64,000 nucleotides of DNA from Mytilus edulis (taxonomy: Eukaryota; Mollusca; Bivalvia; Mytilida; Mytilidae): positions 22,233,386 through 22,297,385 of the forward strand of contig NC_092348.1 in the NCBI RefSeq assembly GCF_963676685.1, read 5' to 3'. This document shows, one piece after another, positions 14,701-23,520 of the stretch. Position 1 is the first letter of the stretch. Every line of letters starts with the position of its first letter. The notes under the pieces were generated by a model. That model was given only the letters and a program-made list of their open reading frames with translations. It did no database searches and was not told the DNA's origin. A program made the position numbers and the translations under genes.

Positions 14701-16374
14701 AACATGTTTATGAGATCTCAACCCTCCCCCTATACCTCTAGCCAATGTAGAAAAGTAAAAGAATAACAATACGCACATTAAAATTCAGTTCAAGAGAAGT
14801 CCGAGTCTGATGTCAAAAGATGTAACAAAAGAAAATAAATAAAATGACAATAATACATAAATAACAACAGACTACTAGCAGTTAACTGACATGCCAGCTT
14901 CAGACCTCAATTAAACTGATTGAAAGATTATGTCTTCATCATATGAATATCAGGTACAATCCCTCCCGTTAGGGGTTTAGTATCATACTATCATAAAATA
15001 TATGAGAAGAACATAACCCGTGTCATGCCAACAACTGTTTTTTTAGAAATAAATGTGTTTAGTTCCGATGCAAAGACCCTATCAGTGAATCAATGTTAAA
15101 GCCAAAATATGCAATCTTTAATGACCTGACAACAGTATCGTAACTATATCCCCTTTTAATAAGTCTATTTAAAGGTTTTGTTAGTTTCTGAGGAGAATAC
15201 TGACATTTTTGTGCTTTATAAAGAATATTTCCAGTCTTAATCTCCTCACCAAAGTGTAAATAGGAAACTACTTTTGAATACATGTGGTCAGTATTTGAAA
15301 GATCCATGAAAAAAAATATATCTGGAAAACAACTCTAAACAATATAGATAGCTACCTTAAGACTTTTCCTGTATACTATTTACCTCTAAAATCTTAATTC
15401 TTTCTGTTCTGCCTTTATCTAGTTCAGCTTGTTTAGCTGCCTCCTTCTTTTCTCTATATGTTGGCACATGAATACCCTTTGAAGGTTCTGCAGATTTAGC
15501 TCTCAATCCAACAAGAAAAGATTTACTTGCTAAAAAACATAATAATTAAAGTAAATTTTCTACATAAAAGTCAAATATTTTCACACAGTATAATGGTACT
15601 GTAAATTCAGAAATTATTGCGATGTTTTTATTAATGAGAAATGCGACAGAGTTATAATCTCAATAAATTTAACGCGCATTTTGACATTTTTTATAAGAAT
15701 TACCCAGGATTTTTCACAATATCGCAAAATTTAAAATTGCATTTCAATCTTAAATGACAAAATTGCAATAATGAATGCAAACAATAATTTCTGAATTTAC
15801 AGTTATTGGTAGAACATTCTTCCTATAGCTTTGAGATTTACAGTTTAATAAGAATTGGCTAAAAATGCATGCATGTAAATATGATTTCTCAATTGTTTGG
15901 ATTGCAGTTCTCAAAATCTTGTTCCTCAAAACTAATGAAAATTTGTAAGTTCAAGTTCATCATTACCAATAATACAGAAACTTTTCTCTAGTTGTGTATG
16001 CAGTTTTACTGATAATATAAGTGATACCAATTAGAATACAAATCATTTTAACATATATACCCTAGTAAACTTTTAAATGTTACAAATTTTAAACTGAAAA
16101 TTTTAATAATAATTTAATAAATTATTGAAATTTTCATCAATTATTCTATATTCCTATTCAGTTTCATACATCATACATATACTTATTCAGTAAAAGATAG
16201 AAATCTAAATATGTGAACTACGAACAAAAACATGCAGTGTTTAATATACAAACCATCTGGTTTTACTACAGCTTTACTAGGTTTACTTCTTCTTGTCCAT
16301 TGTTCATAATCAGCAAATTCTAATTTACTGTCTAAATTTTTCATTAAATCATCCTTAACTGGTGCACCTGCCAT
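2750..16374 (-). CDS. C20orf96-like (DUF4618-type) coiled-coil protein, 11 coding exons, 351 aa
   Basis: Coding exons in transcript order: 16254-16374, 15384-15529, 13435-13493, 11565-11664, 10961-11060, 10248-10327, 9412-9489, 7285-7386, 4140-4205, 3485-3627 and 2750-2810. All have GT/AG borders and the phases agree at every junction, giving 1056 nt. Exon 3 (59 nt) has the weakest donor but supplies the phase exon 4 needs. The ATG sits in a MAGAPVKDD start; an acceptor at about 16394 suggests a further 5' UTR exon. The protein is rich in E, K, Q and L and should be mostly coiled coil from about residue 70 to 310. It has a DKEYPVKAMRIATLQKEIQ segment and ends TQQWLPI. From memory that segment fits DUF4618 proteins such as human C20orf96; this is unchecked. 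No catalytic domain or membrane span is visible. Introns are loaded with transposons, which explains why no exon shows as a long open frame. Confidence 0.85.
4759..6456 (+). repeat. Bivalve repeat family, copy A (CTAGAGG...CAGGTGAGC bounded)
   Basis: It starts TAAACTAGAGG and ends GGCCAGGTGAGCTTAAAA, the inverse of the 58626-60757 copy. Shared internal text includes GGGCAATAACTCCTTA, GATGGCCATCTTGGTTGG and TTTCAGAGGAGAAGATTTT. Compared with copy B, about 40 bases just after the left end are missing and there is only one internal unit. It lies in an intron of the coiled-coil gene and is split by the element at 4972-6046. Confidence 0.8.
4972..6046. mobile_element. Non-autonomous piggyBac-like element, TTAA target duplication
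   Basis: The 1075-bp element begins CCCTTAGACTGCT and ends with its inverse (AGCAGTCTAAGGG). It is flanked on both sides by TTAA (4968-4971 and 6047-6050). TTAA targeting and termini starting CCC are known piggyBac features. No transposase frame is present. It interrupts repeat copy A; removing it and one TTAA restores the sequence seen uninterrupted in copy B, where only a GG/AA-type base difference remains. Confidence 0.85.
6457..7284. other. Intron sequence, no features
   Basis: AT-rich intron DNA of the coiled-coil gene between repeat copy A and the exon at 7285-7386. I see no repeats or genes in it. Confidence 0.5.
7607..8159. mobile_element. Foldback element with about 170-bp inverted arms
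   Basis: The left arm (7607-7785) and the right arm (about 7990-8159) are inverted copies. Shared landmarks include CTATAGTTGCCGTC against CTGTAGTCGCCGTG and CACTACTGTCCTACCTTTTA-like text. A roughly 200-bp unrelated centre separates them. No protein is encoded; the 108-codon frame here is incidental. A target duplication is not obvious. It lies in an intron. Confidence 0.75.
8223..9132. mobile_element. Non-autonomous pogo/Tigger-like element
   Basis: The 910-bp element starts CAGTCTATTCCACTTAATTG and ends in the imperfect inverse, GGAAATGTACTG preceded by TATGCAAATAAC. It is flanked by TA (8221-8222 and 9133-9134). CAGT termini with TA duplications fit the pogo/Tigger branch of Tc1/mariner. 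TTGCATA recurs many times near both ends. There is no transposase frame. Confidence 0.7.
9490..11904. other. Introns around exons 4-7 of the coiled-coil gene
   Basis: Apart from exons at 10248-10327, 10961-11060 and 11565-11664, this is AT-rich intron DNA. It includes a (TTTG)n run near 11509-11530. No other feature is visible. Confidence 0.5.
11905..13095. mobile_element. Non-autonomous hAT-like element, 6-bp target duplication GAATAG
   Basis: The 1191-bp element begins CAGGGCTCACACTAC and ends GTAGCGTGAGCCCTG. Perfect GAATAG copies abut both ends (11899-11904 and 13096-13101). CAGGG termini suggest hAT; a 6-bp duplication is shorter than the usual 8 but known for some hAT groups. Subterminal repeats occur (AGGGAGAAGTG on the left, GCGAC/GCGAA on the right). 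Frames inside it, such as 12371-12631, do not look coding. It lies in the intron between exons 3 and 4. Confidence 0.8.
13494..14396. other. Intron sequence, no features
   Basis: AT-rich intron DNA between the tentative exon 3 and the retroelement fragment at 14397. No gene or clear repeat is seen. Confidence 0.5.
14397..15307 (-). repeat. Mussel retroelement 3' fragment
   Basis: The minus strand reads about 80 codons (15307-15059) with a PLNRLIKRGYSYDTVVRSLK segment like the C-terminal end of a reverse-transcriptase protein. A 3' tail of about 660 bp follows, with GAGGCTCCTGACTTGGGAC on the plus strand. I recognise it as a dispersed mussel family. An inverted relative lies at 16600-17265, so the pair brackets exons 1 and 2 of the coiled-coil gene. 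The 5' end is missing. Confidence 0.7.
15599..15802. mobile_element. 204-bp MITE with 20-bp perfect inverted ends
   Basis: It begins CTGTAAATTCAGAAATTATT and ends in the exact inverse. The left flank is TA; the right flank is TTA, so the target duplication is imperfect. TA targeting and the termini fit the mariner-type MITEs common in bivalves. It lies in the intron between exons 1 and 2 and has no coding capacity. Confidence 0.8.
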
Positions 16375-16599
16375 CTTTGCAATTTTTTTCTCTACAAATA
16401 AAAAAATTGATAAATAAATATATGAATAAAATAGAACTGCATGTTATGGTTGTTGCCTTGGAAACATCAAATTGTCTTTTATTCATTTGCTAAGTACTGT
16501 AATAAATATTGGTTTAATGTACCATCATTACAAAACTTAAACTACAAAATAGATATCCATAGGTTTCATATGATACAATGTATGATGAAAACATAATCC

Positions 16600-17265
16600 T
16601 TCATTCATTTTAATAGAGGTCTTGAGCTGGCATGTCAGTATAACTGCTAGTAGTCTTTTGTTTATGTATGTACAATGTATCATTGTCATTTTGCTTAGTT
16701 TCTTTGTTACCTTTATATATTCTGGCATCAGACTCCAAATAATTTTTTTATTTTTTAGTGTGTATTGCTGTGTATTTCTTTATTCTGTACATATTATTTG
16801 CTAGAGTTATAAGAGGAGGGTTTAGATCTCACAAAATATGTTTAACACCCCACATTATGCACCTGTCCTAAGTCAGGAGCCTCTGGTCATTGTTAGTCTT
16901 CAACTCTTTTAAGTTTTTAATTCTAGTACATTTATATGTTTTAGAGTTTAGTTATGACTTCCATTTTCACTGAACTAAGAACAATTTTTTATTTCAGGAC
17001 AAACTGGGACCCATTAGTGGTCTTTGAGAGTTATCTTATCTTTGGTTGGGTTGTTGTCTTTTTACATATTCCCAATTACCTCTTTCAATTTTATCCAATT
17101 TTGGTAACACTTGACCATACATTTTTGTACCTGCTTACTTTTGAAAATCTCCATGGGGTTCAAGGGGACAGGGTTACATTTTTCATTTGTGTTTTTTGTG
17201 ACATTTTATGCACAGATTTTTTACACTTGGTAAAAACAATAGGAGTTTGGGTCTTTGGGACATAG
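16600..17265 (+). repeat. Mussel retroelement 3' fragment, inverted relative of 14397-15307
   Basis: The plus strand carries GAGCTGGCATGTCAGT, GGAGGGTTTAGATCTCACAA and CCTAAGTCAGGAGCC, all in reverse complement at 14397-15080. It is more diverged than that copy. Open frames at 16622-16804 and 16954-17265 lie inside this repeat and are not genes. Confidence 0.7.
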
Positions 17266-17274
17266 ATTGTAAAT

Positions 17275-19330
17275 AAGTAATAGGTCTAGGCATGTTGATG
17301 ACTATACATTTACTGTATGTGCCAAAGCAGGGATCTCCATGGCCTGTTTAACGATGGTGCCCCGCCATCGTTCAAATGTTTTGCGCCATCGTCAAATGAC
17401 TTGCGCCATCGTTAAATTGTCTTGCGCCATTGTTAAATTGTCTTCCGCCATCGTTCAAAACTTCATCGTTTTTTGCAGCCCGACGCCATTTTTTTTATCA
17501 TTTATAATCAAATGCATGTAATTGCATAACCCTTAGGCTTTTTATGTTATAATCCAACACAGTTCTAACGCCTGAGGGATATCCGATTTAAGATCGCTAA
17601 TCACTTAATTGTACCTGAGCTTATACAGGTAGATCAACGAACCACACAGGAGAATACTATTTGAGGATAGACGATCCATTTGTCGAATTAATCAACTAAG
17701 TTTCAGCAAATGATTATGATAATTTAGATTAAATAAAAAAAAATAATAATCCAGTTACAAAGGAAACAGTTTAACAAGTCGAACACGTGCTTTATTTTGA
17801 CTTACGCAATCAGCATCCCCCTTTTTTAAGAAGTACAAAATAAGACGCAAAACAGTAAATATTATTTCATTGCAAATAACTTGAATACTGCTGTAACGAT
17901 AATTTAGAATTACTTTAGAAGTTTAAAAGTAAAAACTTAAATATTTCCTGTAAAGAAATATCGTATCGTAATTCCGAATTCATTTCGTATATTCCGTGTT
18001 TCCGGTTTCTATTCAAACTCGAAAGATGCATGTTGCACAGCATCAATTTGACAGATAAATTCATTAAAAACGTTTTCCTTTGTCAATGTTTGCTTTACAA
18101 ATCTCTTAAATCTTTTAAATAACCCGTACAAATCGTTTTATTGTTGCTGCAAATCAGCCATACCGGTAATGGGTTCTGAATTTGACAACTGTCCATGAAA
18201 AATAAGCTCCACATCATATGATTTTTAATCCTCATAACAATTACCAAAAATACAAGAAATCTACATGGGGACCTTCATGACAGCTTTTGGTCATTCTCGA
18301 CTAAAGGGGGACCATGAAGACTTGGCATTTGAATGGTTAAAAACGGCAATAAATGAAAATATTGATACAAGTTTCTAAATCTATAATGAAAATTCAAATA
18401 AATATAATTTAAATAAGCAATGATTTAGCATGTTCACCATTCCTTGTATAGAGGAATAAAATACTTCTGATCGCGCTACACTGTACAGCGGAGACACGGT
18501 TTGTAATGGTGAAAGTTCCTCCATTGTTCAATTTTCATCCATGGAGATCCCTGCCAAAGACTGGGGTATGCACTTTAACCCAAAGAAATGTTACATCCTG
18601 AGCATTAAGAACAAAAGCCAAAAATTATATACCCTCGATAGTCAATACGCCATAATAAAAATCCTGATTCAACATTTCCGCATTTTTTTTTATGGCATAT
18701 ACACCTTATGGCTATTTGTCCGCCATTACTATTACTACTATATATCACACAGAAAATTTTTGACGTCACAAAACAAAATATCTGACGCCACAATGGAAAA
18801 GTGATTGTTGTAAGCATCAAAAGTTCAAGCGCCTTTTGCGGCCGGGTCAGCCGGGATTAGCGATAAGGTGTATTGACCCCTAGTAGACATGTCAGACATG
18901 ACGAAGCGGCAAGTTGGAATTTAGTCCTGATACCCGATCCTGCATCTAACATGTCTAAACTAACTATTCAATTTCTCACGAGAAATTACCAGGAGAAATG
19001 GTGCACAATACGAGGAATATACAAGAGAGACAAGTCGTGTCAATTATTGACCTTAGGATCAGGAAGCAAAAATTTAGCTGGCACCATTAAAGTGCTGCCT
19101 ATAAAAACAACTAAAAGGCAATTGAAACAACAAACTGTAAAACAGTGCAATTTAAGAACTCATTTTTCGTAGAAACTGTGATTCATTGGAACCAACTGGA
19201 AGAAGGCAATGTGTGCGCCAAGACAGTTGAGAGCTTAATTCAAAACAGCTCTCCAACGCTGTCAATAGGCACCCTCTCTCCCGTCAAGTTAAAGAACAAG
19301 AATGGTTACATGTGAGGTAACGATACAGAT
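17275..19330 (+). pseudogene. LINE reverse-transcriptase remnant, split by a hAT element
   Basis: After the hAT element, 18554-18640 reads AKDWGMHFNPKKCYILSIK in one frame, typical of the region after the active-site DD motif of LINE reverse transcriptases. The left flank (17290-17327) reads VDDYTFTVCAK in a compatible frame, so sequence joins across the insertion point with one target copy removed. Far downstream, 19165-19240 reads VIHWNQLEEGNVCAKTVES, like the conserved WN motif near the C-terminus of such proteins. Stops and deletions are plentiful, much of the enzyme is missing, and it is dead. The family is not assigned. Confidence 0.6.
17328..18553. mobile_element. Non-autonomous hAT-like element, 6-bp target duplication CCAAAG
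   Basis: The 1226-bp element begins CAGGGATCTCCATGG and ends CCATGGAGATCCCTG. CCAAAG abuts both ends (17322-17327 and 18554-18559). The left subterminal zone (17345-17470) has about five copies of a 21-23-bp unit around GCGCCATCGTTAAA, and weaker matches lie at the right end. Such subterminal repeats commonly bind hAT transposases. No transposase frame is present. Confidence 0.85.
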
Positions 19331-19737
19331 AAGTTCATTTGTTGGTCAAATATAAACAAACATTGTGAACCCATAATCAATTTATATCCCGTGAGACTTC
19401 GTTAGTTGTTCTTTTAAGTTTTATAATTTCTGTTTTTACCAGCATTCGTCAATTGTAATTTTACCTTTTTTATTTAGCGCTATTATTATTGAAGCAACAA
19501 TGACTTTTGAATGAAATTGAAAGACCGCATTATGCGGTAAAAGTTCCTAAAAGTCAGATTGACATAATTTTTTAAGAAAATTGTTCGCCATTTGTGTTTT
19601 TGTTTCCATAGTACTAAGGAGAGTGCATACAAGGGGGATAACTCCTCGGGATTTTTATAAGACATCTTGCCCCACTAGCATATCGCCCCACATTTTCACC
19701 GTCTCGCCCCTTTTTAATAAATCGACCCACTCTTGTA

Positions 19738-19776
19738 TAGAAGAAGAATAGAATAAGAATAAGAATAAGAATATTT
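19738..19776. repeat. (AAGAAT)n microsatellite
   Basis: Several tandem AGAATA/AAGAAT units lie in AT-rich DNA. Confidence 0.8.
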
Positions 19777-19884
19777 CATTTTCAATTAAAAGGCCCTATC
19801 AAGAGCTTTTATGACATTACATACAATTACATAAGATTAGACATACATTAGAGACATATAAGAAAACAACATCGTTAAATACTA

Positions 19885-20175
19885 TTTCAGGGACTGAATT
19901 TTCGGCTCTCCCTTAACACCATTTGCGAGTATGGTCTCGAGGAAACAATGATAGTCTGTTGGAAGGGGACGATAAATTGCTGACCCGTGTTAAGAGAGAG
20001 CCATATCTCTTGCACGTTAAAAACAACCTTGTAGATTTTGAAAAAGAGCAGGCTAATGCCGCTATAAGGCAGCACTCGCATCGGCAAAGTAGTCCGAGAT
20101 TACTCGATTACTGTTTTGCCGTTGGACGTCAGAGTAATCTCGGACTACGGCAAAGTGGAAAGGGATTAATATAAG
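19885..20175 (+). repeat. SINE-like dispersed repeat, interrupted by a 58-bp MITE
   Basis: This compact, less AT-rich unit contains GACCCGTGTTAAGAGAGAGC and CTCTTGCACGTTAAAA and ends AAGGGATTAATATAAG. I recognise it as a short dispersed bivalve repeat that could be a SINE. No tRNA-like A/B boxes were confirmed. The open frames on both strands are incidental. The MITE at 20090-20147 sits inside it. Confidence 0.5.
20090..20147. mobile_element. 58-bp MITE with 8-bp target duplication CGGCAAAG
   Basis: It runs from TAGTCCGAGATTACTC to the exact inverse GAGTAATCTCGGACTA with only about 26 bases between them. CGGCAAAG is repeated directly on each side (20082-20089 and 20148-20155). An 8-bp duplication suggests hAT-type mobilisation. 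Confidence 0.8.
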
Positions 20176-20276
20176 TTGCAAAACTTGTTTCCCAATCCAC
20201 TATAAATAGATGTTTTTAAAAAATTAATTACTTTTAAAAATGCTATAAAAGGCCAGAACAGAACCAGATAATATTA

Positions 20277-20416
20277 GTTATCTTGGTGTAATCAGGGGTG
20301 TACAGAATTTTACACCGTTGTTGAAAATTCATACACCCTGAGGCGCAGCCGAATGGGTGTATGAATTTTCAACAACGGTGTAAAATTCCGTACACCCCTG
20401 ATTACACCAAGATAAC
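20277..20416. repeat. Long hairpin: 62-bp arms, 16-nt loop
   Basis: Arms 20277-20338 and 20355-20416 are inverted copies with a single mismatch. The loop is TGAGGCGCAGCCGAAT. The arms include GGTGTAATCAGGGGTGTAC. It lies just left of a pure A/T low-complexity zone. Confidence 0.9.
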
Positions 20417-20489
20417 GAATTTATTTCTTATGAACATTTCCTTAACTCATTTTGAAACCAGGATGTAAAATTGAAAAAATGGTAATGAA

Positions 20490-20860
20490 AAATTTACAGT
20501 GTAACGTTTTTTTCAATGTCTATGTTGCTGCCCATTGTAAAATACTTTTTACTTAATTTTTGGAAAAAATCAGAAAAATTTTGTGTTCTTTGAGTTTTCC
20601 GGAAAACAAATTTTTTTAAATATTTTTTATTTAAAAATTTTTGAATTTTTTTTTTTTTTTTTTTAAATTTTTTAAAACATTTTATTTTGATTATTTTTTT
20701 TTTTTTTTTTTTTTTTTTTCTTGGCAAAAAAAAAAAAAAAAAATTCTGAAATTTTTGGCAAAATTTTATTTATCCCGGGGTGAACCAGGGTGGGGTGTTA
20801 TTTACACCGGGGTAATTAACCAATCAGATTGCAGTATTTTTGCTGCATAAGAAATAATAC
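20490..20860. repeat. Low-complexity poly-T/poly-A zone
   Basis: T-runs of 18-22 bases and an A-run of about 19 dominate 20560-20770. Lysine- or phenylalanine-rich open frames here are artefacts. A GC-richer segment (20775-20815, CCCGGGGTGAACC) follows. Confidence 0.85.
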
Positions 20861-21047
20861 AATTTACATCTTTAAAATATACCATTTGAAATCATATACC
20901 ACTCAAAATATGTATTTTTGTGGCTAATTTGCATTTATTATATTTGAAAATCTCCTTATCTCTAGATTTTTAGATAAATACTTTCCTAAACATTTATACA
21001 CATTTAAATTTTCTTGTGTAAATAGCCGGCCATAAAATTATTACAAT

Positions 21048-21235
21048 TTAAGAAATGTCAGTAAAAAACTCATTTCTGTTATCAATATATAGTGGACATT
21101 CAGTTACAAAGTGAATCTCATCTTCAACTTTATTTAAAGTGCAGTGTAAACATTTTCTCAGTGTTCTATTCACATAAATTTTGGCATATCTATCAGTCTC
21201 TATCCTTAAGGGATGAGCGCCTATTCTATTTTTTT
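21048..21235 (-). pseudogene. LINE protein C-terminal fragment
   Basis: The minus strand reads about 60 codons beginning near 21230 (IGAHPLRIETDRYAKIYVN) and including KCLHCTLNKVEDEIHFVTEC. That matches the zinc-knuckle-like C-x2-C...H-x4-C region near the C-terminus of many LINE reverse-transcriptase proteins. It stops at 21048-21050. No full element surrounds it, so it is a relic. Confidence 0.65.
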
Positions 21236-21411
21236 CAGATTGGTTGCCTTAATTTAAAATCTTTTAGATCCAAAATATTGTACATACCAACTAGCCCCAA
21301 TTATGAAAAACATAAAATCACGTTGACTATAGGTTTGACAACTCGTCCCAATTATGAAAAGGGTTTAGATCCCGCTGAATATTAGTGTTGTTTTGATTTT
21401 GACTTCAAGCT

Positions 21412-21796
21412 GTGATTTATCCAGAGACATTTTTTCCATCGCAAATAATTTTTCAAATACCGATAAAACTGTCTCGAAAAACACATGTCTTATCCATTAA
21501 ACAGGTATTTGGGGCATGGATCTATCCGATATCAATACCTTTTCTACTATCCACACGAACACAAAGTGAAAACAAGAAAAGAAACAGCCACTGTGGTTGC
21601 CTTATGTTATACGTTAATACATATGTTTTTTGGTATTCAGAAAATATCGTATGTTATCCTCTGCGTGACTTTTGGTTGTTTTTACAGTTATTGGTCATGG
21701 GCTGCTGGCTTATTGACATATTCTCGACATATCTTTAAAGTAACACTTGACAATATACAGAAACGCCAGTTTTGGACTCATGGTGATTTGTTATAG
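21412..21796 (+). other. Overlapping open frames of unknown nature
   Basis: Two overlapping plus-strand frames (21412-21738 and 21485-21796) each run just over 100 codons. The second has two hydrophobic stretches around LCYTLIHMFFGIQ and FGCFYSYWSWAAGLL. I recognise no family. It lies among repeats and is more likely repeat-derived than a gene. Confidence 0.2.
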
Positions 21797-21884
21797 CTTA
21801 GCAGAGACTCTTTTATTGCTGAATATGGTAACTTGTTTTGTTTTAATTTATGCATTTAAAATTTTAAATTGAAACTAAGCGTTT

Positions 21885-22205
21885 TGATTTGGCGCCCGTA
21901 AATAGTGGTATGATTAACCCCGCCCCATTTTTATGTTCCAAGTCAAGATCCCATAATTAAGTGATTACCGTTTATTATGGACAATATTGCATATCATATT
22001 TTTTTTATTTTTCGTATTGTAAATAAAAGTTTTCTCAATTGAATTGTTTGATACCTTATCATGTCGGTGCCTTTTACAGTTTACTATGTGGTATATGGGC
22101 TTTGCTAATTTTTGAATGCCGTACAATGACATATCGTTTGTAGTAATCTAATTCAAGTGGTCTCTGGTGAAAAATTGTCTTATTAGCAGTTATACCCCAT
22201 CTTAT
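21885..22205 (+). repeat. Mussel repeat, diverged copy of the 27470-27800 family
   Basis: It shares, in order, the GATTAACCCCGCCCCAT, TATGGGCTTTGCT and GTGGTCTCTGG-type segments with the copy at 27470-27800, but with many differences. Confidence 0.65.
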
Positions 22206-22439
22206 AATTCACTTATTCAGTACAAAATGTTAAAATGAGGATACATACTGACTTCTACTGCAGTGGCTAAAAGAACACATAGACAAATCAATATAAATCT
22301 AAATAATCAAGCATATATATGCACAACATTATTACATACAAATTGGCTAGTACATCTCGTGACTCATGTATATGGCTGATGTATATGGAAAAGTATACTT
22401 TAATACTAGTCAATTAGAGTCATAAAGGATAATCTTATT

Positions 22440-22940
22440 TTCATATGAATCGGAGTTCCTTCCAGCTCGTTCCTTCAGACACTTGTCAAAAACGGGAAGA
22501 TCAAAGAAGCCAGGTCATTAAATTTCACATTCAGATATATTGATGATATGCTTTCCATTAACAATCCAAACTTTTCTGATTGGATTTCATTAATATACCC
22601 CAAGAACTAGAAACATAAGAAACAACAGACACGTCATCCTGCGCCTCATTTAAAGATTTAAAGACTTGTACCTCGAGTTAAACATACACGGTCATCTCAA
22701 TACCACAACAAGTACAAACGAGACGATTTTAATTTGAAATTATGAATTTCCCTCATCTTAGTAACAACCAGTGGTAACAATATATATACCAACTTCATCT
22801 GCTTATGGGATATTCTTTTCCCAACTTATTCGGTAATCACGAGCATGCAGCAACTATTCAGACTTTTTAAAACGCCACCAGGGTCTCAACAGAAAGTTGA
22901 TGAACAGGGATTTATAGAAGAACTTCCCGTCTTTTAATAA
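22440..22940 (+). pseudogene. Penelope-type reverse-transcriptase fragment
   Basis: The plus strand reads FLQTLVKNGKIKEARSLNFT followed by FRYIDDM (about 22528-22548), the YxDD-type active-site box. A deletion then shifts the frame before an ELE..ETTDTSSCAS segment. Recognisable but frame-broken homology to the reading frame at 55186-56880 continues to about 22935. It is 5'-truncated and dead. Confidence 0.7.
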
Positions 22941-23520
22941 CGTGTTATATATATAGTATTCTTTTATAGTTGTGTTTTGGAATATTACTTTTACTGTTTT
23001 TGGTGGTATCCATTTGACGTGGCTCTGTACTTACACATCCCGTCATTGTGTTATTGTTCTATGATAATTTTTGCATTCTAGTCTTTCATTTTTGCTAATA
23101 ATATGCTTTGTCTATTTATATGCCTTTTTGCGTTTCTTTGTAATATATGACGGGGCACTGTACTTAAAAATCCCGTCATTGTGTTATTGTTCTATGCTAA
23201 TTTCTGTATTCTTGTCTTTCATTTTTGATAGTATGTTTTGTCTAGTATTGTTTTGTTCACACATCGTTGTCAATATAATGGAATTTGATGCGACTGTCAT
23301 ACAAGTGAAAGGTTTAGCTAGCTATAAAACCATGTTTTATCCATATTTTTTTTACATAAGAAAATGCCTGTACCAAGTCAGGAAAATGAAAGTTGTTATC
23401 CATTCGTTTGATATGTTTGATCATTTGATTTTGCCATTTGAATAGGGACTTTCCGTTTTGAATTTTCCTCAAAGTTCAGTATTTTTGTGATTTTACTTTT
23501 TACGTGTGGCGTTTAAAGCA
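22941..23520 (+). repeat. 3' untranslated module of the reverse-transcriptase element
   Basis: It holds a duplicated segment of roughly 125 bp (CCCGTCATTGTGTTATTGTT at 23039 and 23173) and ends with CAGTATTTTTGTGATTTTAC. The same tail recurs at 35722-36245 and 50105-50345 (minus) and 51000-51175 (plus). The 124-codon frame at 23071-23445 lies inside it and is not a gene. Confidence 0.75.

Noticed and set aside
16954-17265. 103-codon hydrophobic frame, considered as a membrane protein
   Set aside because: It lies wholly inside a dispersed mussel repeat with an inverted relative nearby.
20277-20416. MicroRNA precursor
   Set aside because: The arms are far longer and more perfect than a typical precursor, and a foldback repeat is simpler.
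20494-20850. Lysine-rich and phenylalanine-rich open frames
   Set aside because: They are translations of poly-A/poly-T low-complexity DNA with no splice or start context.
23071-23445. 124-codon frame
   Set aside because: It lies in the 3' tail of a reverse-transcriptase element that recurs at several places as non-coding tail.
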